Positions 8,224-18,687 of a stretch of 64,000 nucleotides of DNA are shown one piece after another. Position 1 is the first letter of the stretch. Each line of letters begins with the position of its first letter. Origin of the DNA: Vibrio sp. 10N.261.55.A7 (GTDB lineage: Bacteria > Pseudomonadota > Gammaproteobacteria > Enterobacterales > Vibrionaceae); contig NZ_MCWZ01000317.1 of NCBI RefSeq assembly GCF_002877365.1, positions 1 through 64,000 of the forward strand, written 5' to 3'. The notes beneath the pieces are model-generated. The model had not been told where the DNA came from and did no database searches. It saw only the letters and a program-made list of their open reading frames with translations. The translations under genes were made by a program, and so were the position numbers.

Positions 8224-8611
8224 CGCTTCGGCTAGCACCTCTTTTTATGCCACCGCCATTAATTTCAGCCTACTGACATTTATGGTGGTGTTTCTTGTAA
8301 GCGCATCACTTCCTTTGCTTGTTTCTTCTTCCTTAATTGCCCTTTCTCTCATTATATTTCATCGATATCGCTTTTTGCCTGAACCCATGGTTGGAGCCAT
8401 CGTAATAAGCGATGAAGGTGTATTGGATTACCAAGGGAGCAAGTGTCTAGTTAAGTTTTCATCTTTCAATACAGCATACATTGGCGTCATACTGACCCTG
8501 ACGGATAATAGACGACTCATATTGTGGCGAGATAGTGTGACAGATGATGAGTATCGAAAGTTGTTAGTACAATTGAGAAGTATCGATACAACACCGGATG
8601 AGAAAATGTAA
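8192..8611 (+). CDS. ygfX: YgfX-like inner membrane protein
   Basis: 139-aa protein with two closely spaced transmembrane segments (about residues 22-56) and a short cytoplasmic tail (residues 66-130). It sits where ygfX (cptA) follows sdhE in E. coli. The E. coli protein has been described both as a toxin that affects MreB/FtsZ and as a protein linked to SdhE; that activity here is inferred from position and topology. The first usable codon is TTG at 8192, overlapping sdhE by 32 bases; the next in-frame ATG (8282) would remove the first membrane segment. A strong terminator follows. Confidence 0.75.
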   Translation: MSHITSLRFVNASASTSFYATAINFSLLTFMVVFLVSASLPLLVSSSLIALSLIIFHRYRFLPEPMVGAIVISDEGVLDYQGSKCLVKFSSFNTAYIGVILTLTDNRRLILWRDSVTDDEYRKLLVQLRSIDTTPDEKM

Positions 8612-8613
8612 AA

Positions 8614-8648
8614 GAGCACCGCTACTTTCATAGCGGTGCTCCTTATAT
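8614..8648 (+). terminator. Bidirectional terminator between ygfX and nadB
   Basis: GAGCACCGCTA (8614-8624) and TAGCGGTGCTC (8631-8641) form a perfect 11-bp stem. The minus-strand side has the better T run (CTTTTAC). It serves the convergent ygfX and nadB. Confidence 0.85.
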
Positions 8649-8665
8649 TTACGTAAGAAAGCGGG

Positions 8666-10285
8666 TTATTGAGTGCTGTTCTTTTTGGGTGTCAATATGG
8701 TTGCGCCACTGTCTTTGGCTAGCTCTGGATAGTCTAACGTGTAGTGGAGACCTCGGCTTTCTTTACGCTGCATCGCACAACGAACCATTAATTCGGCAAC
8801 TTGTAGCAGGTTACGCAATTCCAAAAGATTGTTTGAAACCTTAAAGTGGCTGTAATATTCGTGGGTTTCTTGTTGCAGCAACTGGATGCGTCGCAGTGCT
8901 CTTTCAAGTCGCTTATCTGTACGAACTATTCCCATGTAATCCCACATGAACAAGCGCAACTCGTGCCAGTTATGCTGTATAACAACCTCTTCATCAGAGT
9001 TAGTCACCTGACTTTCATCCCAAGCAGGCAGCGTGGGAGGAAGCTCTGCTTCGCTCATTTTCTCGATGATGTGGTTTGCGGCCGATCTCGCATAGACGAC
9101 ACACTCAAGTAAAGAGTTCGATGCCATTCTATTCGCACCGTGAAGGCCTGTAGAGCTGACCTCGCCAATGGCGTAAAGCTGAGATAAGTCGGTTTTACCA
9201 TTCTGATCAACAATGACACCACCACAGGTATAATGCGCGGCAGGTACGATGGGAATGGGTTCCTTGGTCATATCTATGCCTAGGTCTTGAAGGCGCATAT
9301 GAATGGTAGGGAAGTGCTTCTCAATAAAGTCGGCTGGTTTATGGCTAATATCTAGGTACATACAGTCTGCACCTAAACGTTTCATTTCGAAATCTATCGC
9401 TCTTGCGACAACATCTCTAGGGGCAAGCTCACCACGCTCATCAAAGTCTTTCATAAAGCGAGTGCCATCAGGACGCTTTAAATAAGCGCCTTCACCACGA
9501 AGCGCTTCCGTTAGCAGGAAGTTTCGAGCCTCAGGGTGGAACAAACACGTTGGATGGAATTGATTGAATTCTAAGTTAGCCACACGACAACCCGCACGCC
9601 AAGCCATCGCAATGCCATCGCCAGAAGAAACATCAGGGTTCGACGTGTATTGATAAACCTTTGAAGCGCCACCGGTCGCTAATACGACAAATTTACTGCG
9701 GACAGTCTCAACGTGTTCTTTGTTTCGGTTCCAGATGTAAGCACCAACAATCTTATCTTTATTGCCGCCCACTTTATCTTCAGTAATGAGGTCTAGCGTA
9801 TTGTGTCGCTCAAGGATTTCAATGTTCGGATGGTTCTGCACATTGGTTTGCAGCGAGGTTTGCATCGCCATGCCCGTTGCGTCAGCAGCATGCAGAATAC
9901 GACGGTGACTATGACCGCCTTCACGTGTGAGGTGATAGCGAGGTTTTTCATCGGTGTCATCGTCTTCGCGATCAAACGGGACTCCACCATCGATCAACCA
10001 CTGAACACACTCTTTGGCATTTTCAGCAATGAATCGTACGGTTTCTTCGTCACAGATGCCTGCGCCAGCTATTAAGGTGTCTTGAACGTGTGACTCGATG
10101 CTATCTGATTCATCGAATACCGCAGCTATACCACCTTGAGCATAGTAAGTCGCGCCTTCGCTAATAGGTCCCTTACTTAGCAAAATGACTTTCCCATGCT
10201 CAGCAACGCGTAAGGCTAAAGATAAACCTGCTGCACCACTTCCTACCACTAATACATCACATTGATGTTCACGGTTTGCATTCAT
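8666..10285 (-). CDS. nadB: L-aspartate oxidase
   Basis: FAD enzyme that oxidises L-aspartate to iminoaspartate, the first step of de novo NAD synthesis. N-terminal FAD motif [17 protein letters not shown], then the substrate region [14 protein letters not shown] and the active-site blocks [24 protein letters not shown] and AAHYTCGGV. The helical C-terminal domain contains LRRIQLL and ends near [11 protein letters not shown]. At 539 aa it is full length. It is transcribed away from rpoE, the usual enterobacterial and vibrio arrangement. An AT-rich 340-base region separates the two. Confidence 0.97.
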   Translation of the reverse strand: MNANREHQCDVLVVGSGAAGLSLALRVAEHGKVILLSKGPISEGATYYAQGGIAAVFDESDSIESHVQDTLIAGAGICDEETVRFIAENAKECVQWLIDGGVPFDREDDDTDEKPRYHLTREGGHSHRRILHAADATGMAMQTSLQTNVQNHPNIEILERHNTLDLITEDKVGGNKDKIVGAYIWNRNKEHVETVRSKFVVLATGGASKVYQYTSNPDVSSGDGIAMAWRAGCRVANLEFNQFHPTCLFHPEARNFLLTEALRGEGAYLKRPDGTRFMKDFDERGELAPRDVVARAIDFEMKRLGADCMYLDISHKPADFIEKHFPTIHMRLQDLGIDMTKEPIPIVPAAHYTCGGVIVDQNGKTDLSQLYAIGEVSSTGLHGANRMASNSLLECVVYARSAANHIIEKMSEAELPPTLPAWDESQVTNSDEEVVIQHNWHELRLFMWDYMGIVRTDKRLERALRRIQLLQQETHEYYSHFKVSNNLLELRNLLQVAELMVRCAMQRKESRGLHYTLDYPELAKDSGATILTPKKNSTQ

Positions 10286-10500
10286 AAAACTATTAAAATC
10301 CCGAACTGTATAGAGTCATCCAACTCTTCACTTTAACGCGCTTTCTTGCGCTAGATTCTGTTCATCTTATCACTACAGTAAATGCAAATCCTTGTAAATG
10401 CGATTGCAATTGATGTACATCAGCTTCAATATTGAAACCAGACAAGTGACGAGCACATCACACTGTAGTGGATTAATGTTTTTTCTTTTAAGAAAATTTT

Positions 10501-10528
10501 GAACTTTCTTTTTCCTACTGAGTCACAA
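10501..10528 (+). promoter_or_regulatory. Sigma-E-type promoter of rpoE
   Basis: GAACTT (10501-10506), a 16-base spacer, then TCACAA (10523-10528) fit the sigma-E pattern of GAACTT and a TC-rich -10. The predicted start is about 95 bases before rpoE, implying autoregulation as in E. coli. The rest of 10286-10627 is AT-rich and holds no gene that I can see. Confidence 0.6.
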
Positions 10529-10627
10529 TAGTGCTCATGTAGACAGTGGTGTCAATACTACAATGTGCATCAATACAGCTTGTACCTGAGAAGGTAAGAG
10601 CAAATAACAATAGGAGTACACGCTCGA

Positions 10628-11206
10628 ATGAACGAGCAGCTAACCGATCAAGTCTTGATTGAGCGAGTTCAGAGTGGAGATAAGCAAGCATTTAATCTGT
10701 TGGTATTAAGATATCAAAATAAAGTATGCAATCTTATTTCTCGGTATGTGAGCAATTCTGGAGATGTCGCTGATGTTGCCCAAGAGGCGTTCATCAAAGC
10801 GTATCGTGCTTTACCCACCTTTCGTGGAGAGAGTGCGTTTTATACATGGCTATACCGTATTGCTGTTAATACTGCTAAAAATCACATTGTTGCGCAGAGC
10901 CGAAGACCGCCAGCCACCGATGTCGATGCAGAAGACGCTGAATACTATGAAACAGGCAGTGCTTTAAAAGAAATATCGAACCCTGAGAACTTAACGTTGT
11001 CCAAAGAATTGAAACAAGTAGTTTTTAGCGCGATAGAAGCATTACCTGAAGATTTAAAAACCGCGATGACCCTACGAGAGCTTGATGGCTTGAGTTATGA
11101 AGAAATCGCAGAAGTAATGGATTGCCCCGTAGGAACAATACGCTCGCGTATATTCCGTGCTCGTGAAGCGGTGGAAAAGAAAATAAAACCTCTTTTGCAG
11201 CGCTAG
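10628..11206 (+). CDS. rpoE: RNA polymerase sigma-E factor
   Basis: ECF sigma factor controlling the envelope stress response. The 192-aa protein has region 2 (NLLVLRYQNKVCNLISRYV, then DVAQEAFIKAYRALPTFRGES and FYTWLYRIAVNTAKNH) and region 4 (LPEDLKTAMTLRELDGLSYEEI, with VGTIRSRIFRAREA as the helix-turn-helix). It is held at the membrane by RseA, encoded 25 bases downstream by my preferred start. A sigma-E-type promoter lies upstream. The protease DegS, which starts RseA cleavage, is encoded at 56.5-57.6 kb in the same window. Confidence 0.98.
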   Translation: MNEQLTDQVLIERVQSGDKQAFNLLVLRYQNKVCNLISRYVSNSGDVADVAQEAFIKAYRALPTFRGESAFYTWLYRIAVNTAKNHIVAQSRRPPATDVDAEDAEYYETGSALKEISNPENLTLSKELKQVVFSAIEALPEDLKTAMTLRELDGLSYEEIAEVMDCPVGTIRSRIFRAREAVEKKIKPLLQR

Positions 11207-11231
11207 TACTAGTAATTAAATGGTGAAAAGA

Positions 11232-11858
11232 ATGGCTGACCAAGAAAAACTTTCAGCACTCATGGATGGAGAAGTTGTCGATAAAGCTCTGATCTCAGAG
11301 ATAGAAATTGACCAAGAATCCCTAGATACCTGGAAGAATTATCATTTAATTGGTGATGTAATGCGTGGTGACACGCCGAAGGTAGAAGAGTGGAATATTG
11401 CTGGAAGTGTTGCATTAGCTCTAGAAAATGAGCCAACGCACCGCTTAGTAGATAGCAACAATACTTCGAGCAGCAATGTTTCAGAGTTAGCAACACAGAG
11501 AATCGAAGCTCAACCGACACCGAAACAGGCGAAGCGTCATTTGCCTGAGTGGATGACTCAGTTTGGACAAGTCGCGGTTGCCGCGTGTGTTTCACTGGCC
11601 GTAATACTAGGTGTTCAACAATATGGCGGTGCAGAGTCGTCTTCTGTTGACCAATTACCTGTATTGCAAACGGTTCCTTTATCGGGAAGCGCTGAACCAG
11701 TGAGCTTGAGTCGAGACTCAGTAGAAAAACCTAACCAAAGTGTCAACGTTCAAGAGCAGCGTCGCCGCGTAAATGCTATGCTTCTCGATTATGAGTTGCA
11801 GCTAAGGCTGAACAGTGATGGTTCAGATAGCGACACGATTGAATCGGTAATTGAATGA
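11232..11858 (+). CDS. rseA: Anti-sigma-E factor RseA
   Basis: Single-pass inner membrane protein that sequesters sigma-E. The N-terminal cytoplasmic domain begins MADQEKLSALMDGE and includes YHLIGDVMRGD. A transmembrane segment lies near residues 112-132 (FGQVAVAACVSLAVILGV), and the periplasmic part binds RseB and is cut by DegS. The frame opens at 11220 (MVKR), but GGTGA sits five bases before the ATG at 11232, so I use that (208 aa). Its stop overlaps the rseB start (ATGA), indicating coupling. Confidence 0.93.
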   Translation: MADQEKLSALMDGEVVDKALISEIEIDQESLDTWKNYHLIGDVMRGDTPKVEEWNIAGSVALALENEPTHRLVDSNNTSSSNVSELATQRIEAQPTPKQAKRHLPEWMTQFGQVAVAACVSLAVILGVQQYGGAESSSVDQLPVLQTVPLSGSAEPVSLSRDSVEKPNQSVNVQEQRRRVNAMLLDYELQLRLNSDGSDSDTIESVIE

Positions 11859-12826
11859 AAAAAATCCTGATCAGTGCTCTGACGCTGCTCAGTTTGAATG
11901 TACATAGTGCCTCTGTAGAGCCGTCGCCTGCAGAGGCCTTGTTGCATCAAATGAATGAAGCAAGTCAGCAGTTAAATTACGAACTTTCCTATATCCTTAT
12001 CAAGAAAAATAGCATTGAACCTTTGCTATATAGACACGCGCGAAATGAATCTCAACAACTTGCCCATCTTGTTTATTTGAGTGGTCCCGTTCGTGAGGTG
12101 ATCCGTCGTGGTGATGAGGTCAGTTATATTGAACCTGGTGTTGAACCTTTTACCATTGAGTCCGGTAATATGGTTGCCCCAACCATCCCACTATTGAACA
12201 CTGATATTGACTCATTAACGAGCAACTATGATTTCATCACAGTCGGTCGCGCTCGAGAGGCGGGTACGGCTTGTCAGGTGATAAGAGTCGTGCCAAAAGA
12301 TGGCCTTAGATATTCGTATGTGCTTTGGGTTGATGAAGAGAATAAGCTTCCACTGAGGGCTGATTTGGTCGATCGGGACGGTGAAGTCTTAGAGCAGTAC
12401 CGAACAATCTCTTACTCAATAAACGATCAGGTTGAAGATGTATTGGTTGGCTTGAATGACGTTGAGTTACCTGAAGTCCTTTCTCTGCCTAAAGGGAATG
12501 TAAAGCAGACATTCTGGAGTATTGACTGGATCCCTAATGGATTTGAACCCAAAGAACTCAATCGCTATAGAATGGCCGTGACAGAGCGCATGGTTGAAAG
12601 CCAAATGTACACAGATGGGCTGTTTACTTTCTCAGTTTATGTGTCTGACAGTGATGACAACTCATTGAAGGGGCAGTTAGTTCGACAAGGTCGCCGGACA
12701 TTGCATAGTTTTGTTAAGGGTAACTCTGAGGTCTCTATTGTTGGTGATATTCCACCGGCAACAGCAAAGCGTATTGCCCAGTCGATTACGTTTGATAAAA
12801 ATTTGGTTGAGGCTATTTCTCAATGA
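11855..12826 (+). CDS. rseB: Sigma-E regulatory protein RseB
   Basis: Periplasmic protein that binds RseA and shields it from DegS until mislocalised lipopolysaccharide or outer-membrane protein signals accumulate. The 323-aa protein starts with a cleavable signal peptide (MKKILISALTLLSLNVHSAS). A large N-terminal domain similar to lipoprotein carriers LolA/LolB follows (LNYELSYILIKKNSIEPL and HLVYLSGPVREVIRRGDEV), then a smaller C-terminal MucB/RseB domain. It overlaps rseA and rseC by 4 bases each. Confidence 0.95.
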   Translation: MKKILISALTLLSLNVHSASVEPSPAEALLHQMNEASQQLNYELSYILIKKNSIEPLLYRHARNESQQLAHLVYLSGPVREVIRRGDEVSYIEPGVEPFTIESGNMVAPTIPLLNTDIDSLTSNYDFITVGRAREAGTACQVIRVVPKDGLRYSYVLWVDEENKLPLRADLVDRDGEVLEQYRTISYSINDQVEDVLVGLNDVELPEVLSLPKGNVKQTFWSIDWIPNGFEPKELNRYRMAVTERMVESQMYTDGLFTFSVYVSDSDDNSLKGQLVRQGRRTLHSFVKGNSEVSIVGDIPPATAKRIAQSITFDKNLVEAISQ

Positions 12827-13317
12827 TGACGGCACTGGCGACGGTTTCCGCTGTTCATTCGCGCAAGGATGATTTTTTGCTCGATTTAAGCTGTGAACAG
12901 AAAACCAGCTGTTCGAGCTGTGCGTCGCAGAAAAGTTGCAGCACGGGTGTTGTAAGCAAAGCTGTCGGGGCTAAATCTCTATTTTGGAGTGTCGCTAGCC
13001 CGAAATCTATCTCTGCTGGACAAGTTGTTGAAATTGGCTTTCCGGAAAAAACGCTGCTGCAATCTGCTGTCATTGTGTACATTCTTCCCATCGTTTTTTT
13101 GATGCTAGGTGCAGCTGCGGCTCAAGCGCTGTTTGTGACTCACCTTCAACTTGGTGAGCTGAGTGTTATAGCTAGTGCCTTTCTCAGTGCTTACATTGGC
13201 TTTCGTATTGCCAAACACAAAGCATCTCAATTAGAACAAGCCTCTGAGCAGCAGGTGGTTTTACTTCGCGTGCTGGGCGAGCCAATCATTCAAAGCTCAA
13301 ATAAGGGTGCGAATTGA
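12823..13317 (+). CDS. rseC: SoxR-reducing system / sigma-E locus protein RseC
   Basis: Small inner-membrane protein (164 aa) of the RseC/MucC family, a positive modulator in the sigma-E locus and linked in E. coli to reduction of SoxR with the Rsx complex. Visible are a clustered Cys motif (CEQKTSCSSCASQKSC, about residues 25-40), then two adjacent hydrophobic segments (about residues 85-125). It overlaps rseB by 4 bases and is the last gene of rpoE-rseABC. lepA follows after about 100 bases. Confidence 0.92.
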   Translation: MMTALATVSAVHSRKDDFLLDLSCEQKTSCSSCASQKSCSTGVVSKAVGAKSLFWSVASPKSISAGQVVEIGFPEKTLLQSAVIVYILPIVFLMLGAAAAQALFVTHLQLGELSVIASAFLSAYIGFRIAKHKASQLEQASEQQVVLLRVLGEPIIQSSNKGAN

Positions 13318-13414
13318 GTAGAAATTGGGTAGAATCTGCCAACTTGATTGAATTGCAGGCTTAAGCCGCGTTCATATTATCCCTTTTTGCAACGAGTTTA
13401 GTCACCCCAAGCCT

Positions 13415-15208
13415 ATGAAGCACATTCGTAATTTTTCGATCATCGCCCATATCGACCACGGTAAGTCGACCCTATCTGACCGTCTAATCCAAGTTTGTGG
13501 TGGATTAAGCGAGCGTGAAATGGACGCTCAAGTTCTGGATTCTATGGATATAGAACGTGAACGTGGTATCACCATTAAAGCTCAGAGTGTGACACTCGAC
13601 TACAAAGCTCAAGATGGTGAAACTTACCAGCTTAACTTTATCGACACGCCTGGACACGTAGACTTCTCTTATGAAGTATCTCGCTCACTCGCTGCGTGTG
13701 AAGGTGCATTATTAGTCGTTGATGCTGGCCAGGGAGTAGAAGCTCAGACACTCGCTAACTGTTACACGGCGATCGAAATGGACTTGGAAGTGGTGCCAAT
13801 CTTAAACAAGATTGACTTACCCGCTGCTGATCCTGAGCGTGTATCTGAAGAAATCGAAGAGATCGTTGGTATCGACGCAATGGAAGCAACGCGTTGTTCA
13901 GCAAAGACTGGTCTTGGTGTTGACGAAGTTTTAGAAACGATTGTTAAGCAAATCCCGCCGCCGGAAGGTGATCCAGACGCACCTACTCAAGCACTGATTA
14001 TTGATTCATGGTTTGATAATTACCTCGGTGTTGTTTCTCTAGTGCGTATTAAAAACGGTACGTTGAAGAAGAACGATAAGATTAAGGTAATGAGCACGGA
14101 TCAAGTTTGGGGTATTGACCGCATTGGTATCTTTACGCCGAAACAAATCGATACCGATGTCTTGAAGACTGGCGAAGTAGGTTGGGTTGTTTGTGGTATT
14201 AAAGACATTCTTGGCGCACCTGTTGGCGATACATTAACGCTAGCAAAAGGCGGCAGTGAAGAGCGTCTACCTGGTTTCCAAAAGGTGAAACCTCAGGTTT
14301 ATGCCGGTTTATTCCCTGTATCGTCTGATGACTATGAGAACTTCCGTGATGCACTAGGCAAACTTAGCCTTAATGATGCGTCACTGTTTTATGAACCAGA
14401 AAGCTCTGCTGCACTTGGCTTTGGTTTCCGTTGTGGTTTCCTTGGTATGCTGCACATGGAGATCATCCAAGAGCGTCTTGAGCGTGAATACGATCTCGAT
14501 CTTATAACTACAGCACCAACGGTAGTTTATGAAGTTGAATTGAATAATGGTGAATTGTTGTATGTTGATAGCCCATCAAAGCTACCTGCAACCAATGATT
14601 TAGAAGAGATTCGTGAGCCAATTGCCCGTTGTAATATTCTTGTTCCGGCTGATTACTTAGGTAACGTTATTACTCTTTGTATCGAGAAGCGTGGTATTCA
14701 GGTGGATATGGTCTATCACGGAAATCAAGTGGCACTAACATATGACGTTCCAATGTCAGAAGTGGTTTTAGACTTCTTTGACCGCTTAAAATCAACGTCT
14801 CGTGGCTATGCTTCATTGGATTACAATTTCCACCGTTACGAAGCATCCAACATGGTTCGTGTTGATGTACTGATCAACGGTGACAGAGTCGATGCATTGG
14901 CGATCATTACTCACCATGCGAATGCGCAGAGTCGTGGCCGTCTGTTGGTGGAGAAAATGAAAGAGTTCATCCCTCGCCAGATGTTCGATATCGCGATTCA
15001 AGCGGCTATTGGCGGACATATTATTGCGCGTTCTACGGTTAAGCAGCTGCGTAAAAACGTAATTGCTAAGTGTTACGGTGGTGATATTAGCCGTAAGAAA
15101 AAGCTATTGAAGAAACAGAAAGAAGGTAAGAAACGCATGAAGCAGATCGGTAACGTTGAACTGCCTCAAGAAGCGTTCTTAGCGATTCTTCACGTAGGCA
15201 AAGATTAA
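13415..15208 (+). CDS. lepA: Elongation factor 4 (LepA)
   Basis: Ribosome-associated translational GTPase that affects ribosome function or assembly under stress. The 597-aa protein has the G-domain ([36 protein letters not shown]), the EF-G-like domains, and the LepA-specific C-terminal domain rich in Lys ([20 protein letters not shown]). Length and order match E. coli (599 aa). It precedes lepB as in most gamma-proteobacteria. Confidence 0.98.
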   Translation: MKHIRNFSIIAHIDHGKSTLSDRLIQVCGGLSEREMDAQVLDSMDIERERGITIKAQSVTLDYKAQDGETYQLNFIDTPGHVDFSYEVSRSLAACEGALLVVDAGQGVEAQTLANCYTAIEMDLEVVPILNKIDLPAADPERVSEEIEEIVGIDAMEATRCSAKTGLGVDEVLETIVKQIPPPEGDPDAPTQALIIDSWFDNYLGVVSLVRIKNGTLKKNDKIKVMSTDQVWGIDRIGIFTPKQIDTDVLKTGEVGWVVCGIKDILGAPVGDTLTLAKGGSEERLPGFQKVKPQVYAGLFPVSSDDYENFRDALGKLSLNDASLFYEPESSAALGFGFRCGFLGMLHMEIIQERLEREYDLDLITTAPTVVYEVELNNGELLYVDSPSKLPATNDLEEIREPIARCNILVPADYLGNVITLCIEKRGIQVDMVYHGNQVALTYDVPMSEVVLDFFDRLKSTSRGYASLDYNFHRYEASNMVRVDVLINGDRVDALAIITHHANAQSRGRLLVEKMKEFIPRQMFDIAIQAAIGGHIIARSTVKQLRKNVIAKCYGGDISRKKKLLKKQKEGKKRMKQIGNVELPQEAFLAILHVGKD

Positions 15209-15244
15209 TACACTTAGCTTTCATGGCTTAGGTGTAACACTATT

Positions 15245-15280
15245 AAGTGAAAGGGTTTCGGCTCTTTCACTTTCGTATTT
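15245..15280 (+). terminator. Hairpin between lepA and lepB
   Basis: AAGTGAAAG and CTTTCACTT form a 9-bp stem with a 10-base loop. The following T tract is interrupted (TCGTATTTTT). It may be an attenuator or an RNase III site rather than a full terminator, since lepB lacks a clear promoter of its own. Confidence 0.4.
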
Positions 15281-15297
15281 TTAGATAAGGGAAGCTA

Positions 15298-16194
15298 ATG
15301 GCAAATACATTTTCACTGATTCTTGTCATCGTAACATTGGTGACTGGAATTGTCTGGGCGTTAGAGAAGTGGGTTTGGGCAAAACAGCGTCAACAGAAAG
15401 TCGCTGATGCTGAAGCACAGACCAATGGTTTGGACGCCGTGACGATCGAAAAAATGCAGACTCAGCCTTGGTGGATTGAGAATAGTGTGTCTATCTTCCC
15501 AGTGATTGCCTTTGTTTTAGTGCTGCGCTCTTTTATCTATGAGCCGTTTCAGATTCCTTCAGGCTCTATGATGCCGACATTGTTGGTGGGCGACTTCATA
15601 CTAGTAGAAAAATACGCATACGGATTAAAAGACCCAGTGTGGCGCAGTCAGTTAGTTGAAACAGGTAAGCCAGAGCGTGGCGATGTTGCGGTATTCAAAT
15701 ACCCACCTCAGCCAAGCATAGATTACATTAAGCGTGTCGTCGGTATGCCTGGAGACACTGTTCGTTATAATGCGAAGAAAGAGATTTGTATTCGTCCTCA
15801 AGGGGAAGCGAACTGTGAACAAGTGAGCTTATCTAACGTTGAAGAGAGTGAATTTGTACAAAATGGTATTCCATTGATTCAACTTGACGAGAAGTTAGGT
15901 GAGATGAAACATCAGATTTTGGTCAACCCGCTACGACAAGATCGCAGAGAAGCGTACCAGCCGCGTGCTGGCGTGGGTGAATGGGTTGTACCACAAGGTC
16001 AGTACTTTGTGATGGGTGACAACCGTGACAACAGTGCTGATAGCCGCTACTGGGGCTTTGTTCCAGAAGAAAATCTAGTCGGAAAAGCCGTAGGCATTTG
16101 GATTAGCTTTGAGTTTGAACGTGGTGCTGACAGTGTACTGCCTTCATGGATTCCAACTGGCGTACGTTTCAGTCGCGTCGGTGGTATTAACTAG
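15298..16194 (+). CDS. lepB: Signal peptidase I
   Basis: Inner membrane serine protease that removes signal peptides from secreted proteins. The 298-aa protein has transmembrane segments at about residues 4-22 and 62-80. The catalytic Ser90 lies in PSGSMMPTL and the general base Lys145 in DYIKRVVGMPGD, the same residue numbers as in E. coli. The C-terminal domain contains GDNRDNSADSRYWGFVP. rnc follows after 37 bases, so lepA-lepB-rnc-era is probably one transcription unit. Confidence 0.98.
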   Translation: MANTFSLILVIVTLVTGIVWALEKWVWAKQRQQKVADAEAQTNGLDAVTIEKMQTQPWWIENSVSIFPVIAFVLVLRSFIYEPFQIPSGSMMPTLLVGDFILVEKYAYGLKDPVWRSQLVETGKPERGDVAVFKYPPQPSIDYIKRVVGMPGDTVRYNAKKEICIRPQGEANCEQVSLSNVEESEFVQNGIPLIQLDEKLGEMKHQILVNPLRQDRREAYQPRAGVGEWVVPQGQYFVMGDNRDNSADSRYWGFVPEENLVGKAVGIWISFEFERGADSVLPSWIPTGVRFSRVGGIN

Positions 16195-16231
16195 TCCAAC
16201 GTAAAGTTGGACCTAATCAAATCGAGAGAGT

Positions 16232-16915
16232 ATGAATTCTCTAATTGAAAAGCTACAAAGAAAGATCGGCTATCAGTTTAATGATGCCGATCATTTAGAT
16301 TTAGCACTTACCCATAGAAGTGCGCATGGTAAACACAATGAACGTCTTGAGTTTCTGGGCGATTCAATTTTAAGTTTTGTGATTGCAGATGATCTTTATC
16401 ATCGTTTTCCTAAGGTCAACGAAGGCGACATGAGCCGCATGCGTGCCACCTTAGTTCGAGGTCATACATTGGCTGAATTAGGCCGTGAATTTGAACTTGG
16501 AGATTACTTAAAATTAGGTCCAGGTGAGTTGAAGAGTGGCGGATTCCGTCGTGACTCTATTCTCGCTGATGCAGTAGAAGCTATCATTGGTGCCATATAC
16601 TTAGACAGTGATACAGAAACCATTCGTGGCATTATTCTTAGTTGGTATAAGACCCGTTTAGATGCCATTGAACCGGGCGTATCGCAAAAAGACCCTAAAA
16701 CTCGCCTTCAAGAATTTCTACAAGGTAGAAGAAAGCCACTGCCAGTCTATACAGTGACTAATATTAAAGGTGAAGCACATAACCAAGAGTTTACGGTTTC
16801 GTGTGAAGTGGCAGGCCTAGGACAGCCTGTTATTGGAAAAGGCACTAGTCGTCGCAAAGCAGAACAAGCGGCCGCTGGCACAGCATTAGAGCTGGTAACC
16901 AATGGCGGAAAATAA
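16232..16915 (+). CDS. rnc: Ribonuclease III
   Basis: Double-strand-specific endoribonuclease that processes rRNA precursors and many mRNAs. The 227-aa protein has the catalytic signature [11 protein letters not shown] near residue 38, the second metal-binding segment [13 protein letters not shown], and a C-terminal double-stranded RNA-binding domain ([29 protein letters not shown]). It overlaps the first possible start of era, as in the E. coli rnc-era operon. Confidence 0.98.
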   Translation: MNSLIEKLQRKIGYQFNDADHLDLALTHRSAHGKHNERLEFLGDSILSFVIADDLYHRFPKVNEGDMSRMRATLVRGHTLAELGREFELGDYLKLGPGELKSGGFRRDSILADAVEAIIGAIYLDSDTETIRGIILSWYKTRLDAIEPGVSQKDPKTRLQEFLQGRRKPLPVYTVTNIKGEAHNQEFTVSCEVAGLGQPVIGKGTSRRKAEQAAAGTALELVTNGGK

Positions 16916-17882
16916 ACCAATGGCTGATAACGAATTTGATATTGATGCGTATTTTGCATCAGACGCGAAACCAAGCGCACCCGAAGATCAACACTGTGGC
17001 TTTATTGCCATAGTTGGCCGCCCTAATGTTGGTAAATCAACACTGTTGAACCACATTCTTGGACAGAAGATCTCGATTACGTCTCGCAAACCACAGACCA
17101 CGCGTCACCGTATCATGGGCGTGGAGACTGAAGGCGAATACCAAGCGATTTACGTGGACACGCCAGGGCTTCATATTGAAGAAAAGCGTGCGATTAACCG
17201 CTTGATGAACCGTGCGGCAAACAGCTCGTTGAGTGATGTTAACTTAGTCTTTTTCCTTGTTGATGGTACGCATTGGACTGATGACGATGAAATGGTACTG
17301 AACAAGTTACGCAAGGCAAACTTCCCAGTTGTATTGTGTATTAACAAGGTCGACAACGTTCAGGATCGCAACGACGTAATGCAGCATATGATGCAAGTTT
17401 CGTCCAAGATGGACTTCCTTGATGTTGTGCCTATTTCAGCGAAGCATGGTAAGAACATTGATGTGCTGCGTAAGCACGTCCGTGAACATTTACCTAAAGC
17501 AACGCATCACTTCCCTGAAGAGTACGTGACTGACCGTTCACAGCGCTTTATGGCCTCTGAGATCATTCGTGAAAAGCTGATGCGCTTCACTGGTGATGAG
17601 CTTCCTTATTCAGTGACGGTTGAGATCGAGCGATTCGATTACAATCCCGACAATGATGGTTTCCATATTAATGCTCTAATTCTGGTAGAGCGTTCGGGCC
17701 AAAAGAAAATGGTGATCGGTAAAGGTGGTGATAAGATCAAAACCATCGGTCGCGAAGCTCGATTGGACATGGAAGAGTTATTTGGTCGCAAGGTTTACCT
17801 CGAAACTTGGGTAAAAGTGAAATCGGGTTGGGCGGATGATGAGCGAGCGTTACGTTCACTTGGTTACATTGACGACCTGTAA
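16902..17882 (+). CDS. era: GTPase Era
   Basis: GTPase that binds 16S rRNA near its 3' end and acts in 30S subunit maturation. G motifs: GRPNVGKST (G1), DTPGLHIEE (G3) and NKVD (G4). The KH RNA-binding domain has [21 protein letters not shown]. The frame opens at 16902, overlapping rnc by 14 bases, while the second Met at 16920 (MADNEF) is just after the rnc stop; neither has a strong ribosome site. The N-terminal extension before [10 protein letters not shown] is longer than in E. coli. A strong terminator follows. Confidence 0.97.
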   Translation: MAENKPMADNEFDIDAYFASDAKPSAPEDQHCGFIAIVGRPNVGKSTLLNHILGQKISITSRKPQTTRHRIMGVETEGEYQAIYVDTPGLHIEEKRAINRLMNRAANSSLSDVNLVFFLVDGTHWTDDDEMVLNKLRKANFPVVLCINKVDNVQDRNDVMQHMMQVSSKMDFLDVVPISAKHGKNIDVLRKHVREHLPKATHHFPEEYVTDRSQRFMASEIIREKLMRFTGDELPYSVTVEIERFDYNPDNDGFHINALILVERSGQKKMVIGKGGDKIKTIGREARLDMEELFGRKVYLETWVKVKSGWADDERALRSLGYIDDL

Positions 17883-17904
17883 CACGATTTGTTTTTAATA
17901 AAGA

Positions 17905-17936
17905 AAAGAGAGAGTATTAACTCTCTCTTTTTTTAT
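17905..17936 (+). terminator. Terminator after era
   Basis: AAAGAGAGAGT and ACTCTCTCTTT form a perfect 11-bp stem with an ATTA loop, followed by a T run. It separates era from recO. Confidence 0.85.
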
Positions 17937-17958
17937 CTTTCTCTCTATTGGGGGCGTT

Positions 17959-18687
17959 ATGAGTGATGGACTACAACGATGTTTCGTATTGCATCGTCGC
18001 CCCTATAGTGAGTCTAGCCTGATCCTTGATGTGTTTAGTGAGGAATATGGGCGGATGACGCTCATGTCAAAAGGTGCTCGCAGTAAACGCTCAAATTTGA
18101 AAGGCGCATTACAGCCTTTTACCCCACTGTTGCTCAAATGGTCTGGCAACAGTTCAATGAAAACACTTCGCCAAGCAGAACCCATCAGCTTAGGCTTGCC
18201 TTTATCTGGCATTAACCTCTATTCAGCGTTGTATGTGAATGAATTGATTGGTCGAGTTTTAGTGGCAGAAGTGGCCATGCCTTCCCTGTTTCACGACTAC
18301 CTGCATGCATTGACTGAGTTAGCTCAATGCGATAACCCTGAACCTGCTTTGAGGCGTTTTGAGCTCGCTTTGTTAGCGGCACTTGGTTATGGCGTCGATT
18401 TTATTCATTGCGCGGGGACTGGTGAGCCTGTTGAACCTGACATGACATACCGTTACCGAGAGCAGCAGGGTTTTATTGCGTCGGTACGTAAAGATCATTA
18501 CTCTTTTTTAGGCAATGAGCTTATCGCTATCAGCGAAAGAAGATTCACGACGAAAGAGCAGTTAAAAGCTGCAAAACGCTTTACACGCATGGCCTTAAAG
18601 CCGTATCTTGGCGGAAAACCATTAAAAAGCCGGGAGTTGTTCCTACCTCGAATAGGCATTCCCAAAGCACGGAGTATTGGAAAATGA
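17959..18687 (+). CDS. recO: DNA repair protein RecO
   Basis: Part of the RecFOR pathway; loads RecA on SSB-coated single-stranded DNA at gaps and anneals strands. The 242-aa protein has the N-terminal OB-fold ([20 protein letters not shown], then [17 protein letters not shown]) and a helical C-terminal part ([24 protein letters not shown]). It overlaps pdxJ by 4 bases (ATGA). The stretch downstream of the era terminator must supply its promoter. Confidence 0.95.
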   Translation: MSDGLQRCFVLHRRPYSESSLILDVFSEEYGRMTLMSKGARSKRSNLKGALQPFTPLLLKWSGNSSMKTLRQAEPISLGLPLSGINLYSALYVNELIGRVLVAEVAMPSLFHDYLHALTELAQCDNPEPALRRFELALLAALGYGVDFIHCAGTGEPVEPDMTYRYREQQGFIASVRKDHYSFLGNELIAISERRFTTKEQLKAAKRFTRMALKPYLGGKPLKSRELFLPRIGIPKARSIGK

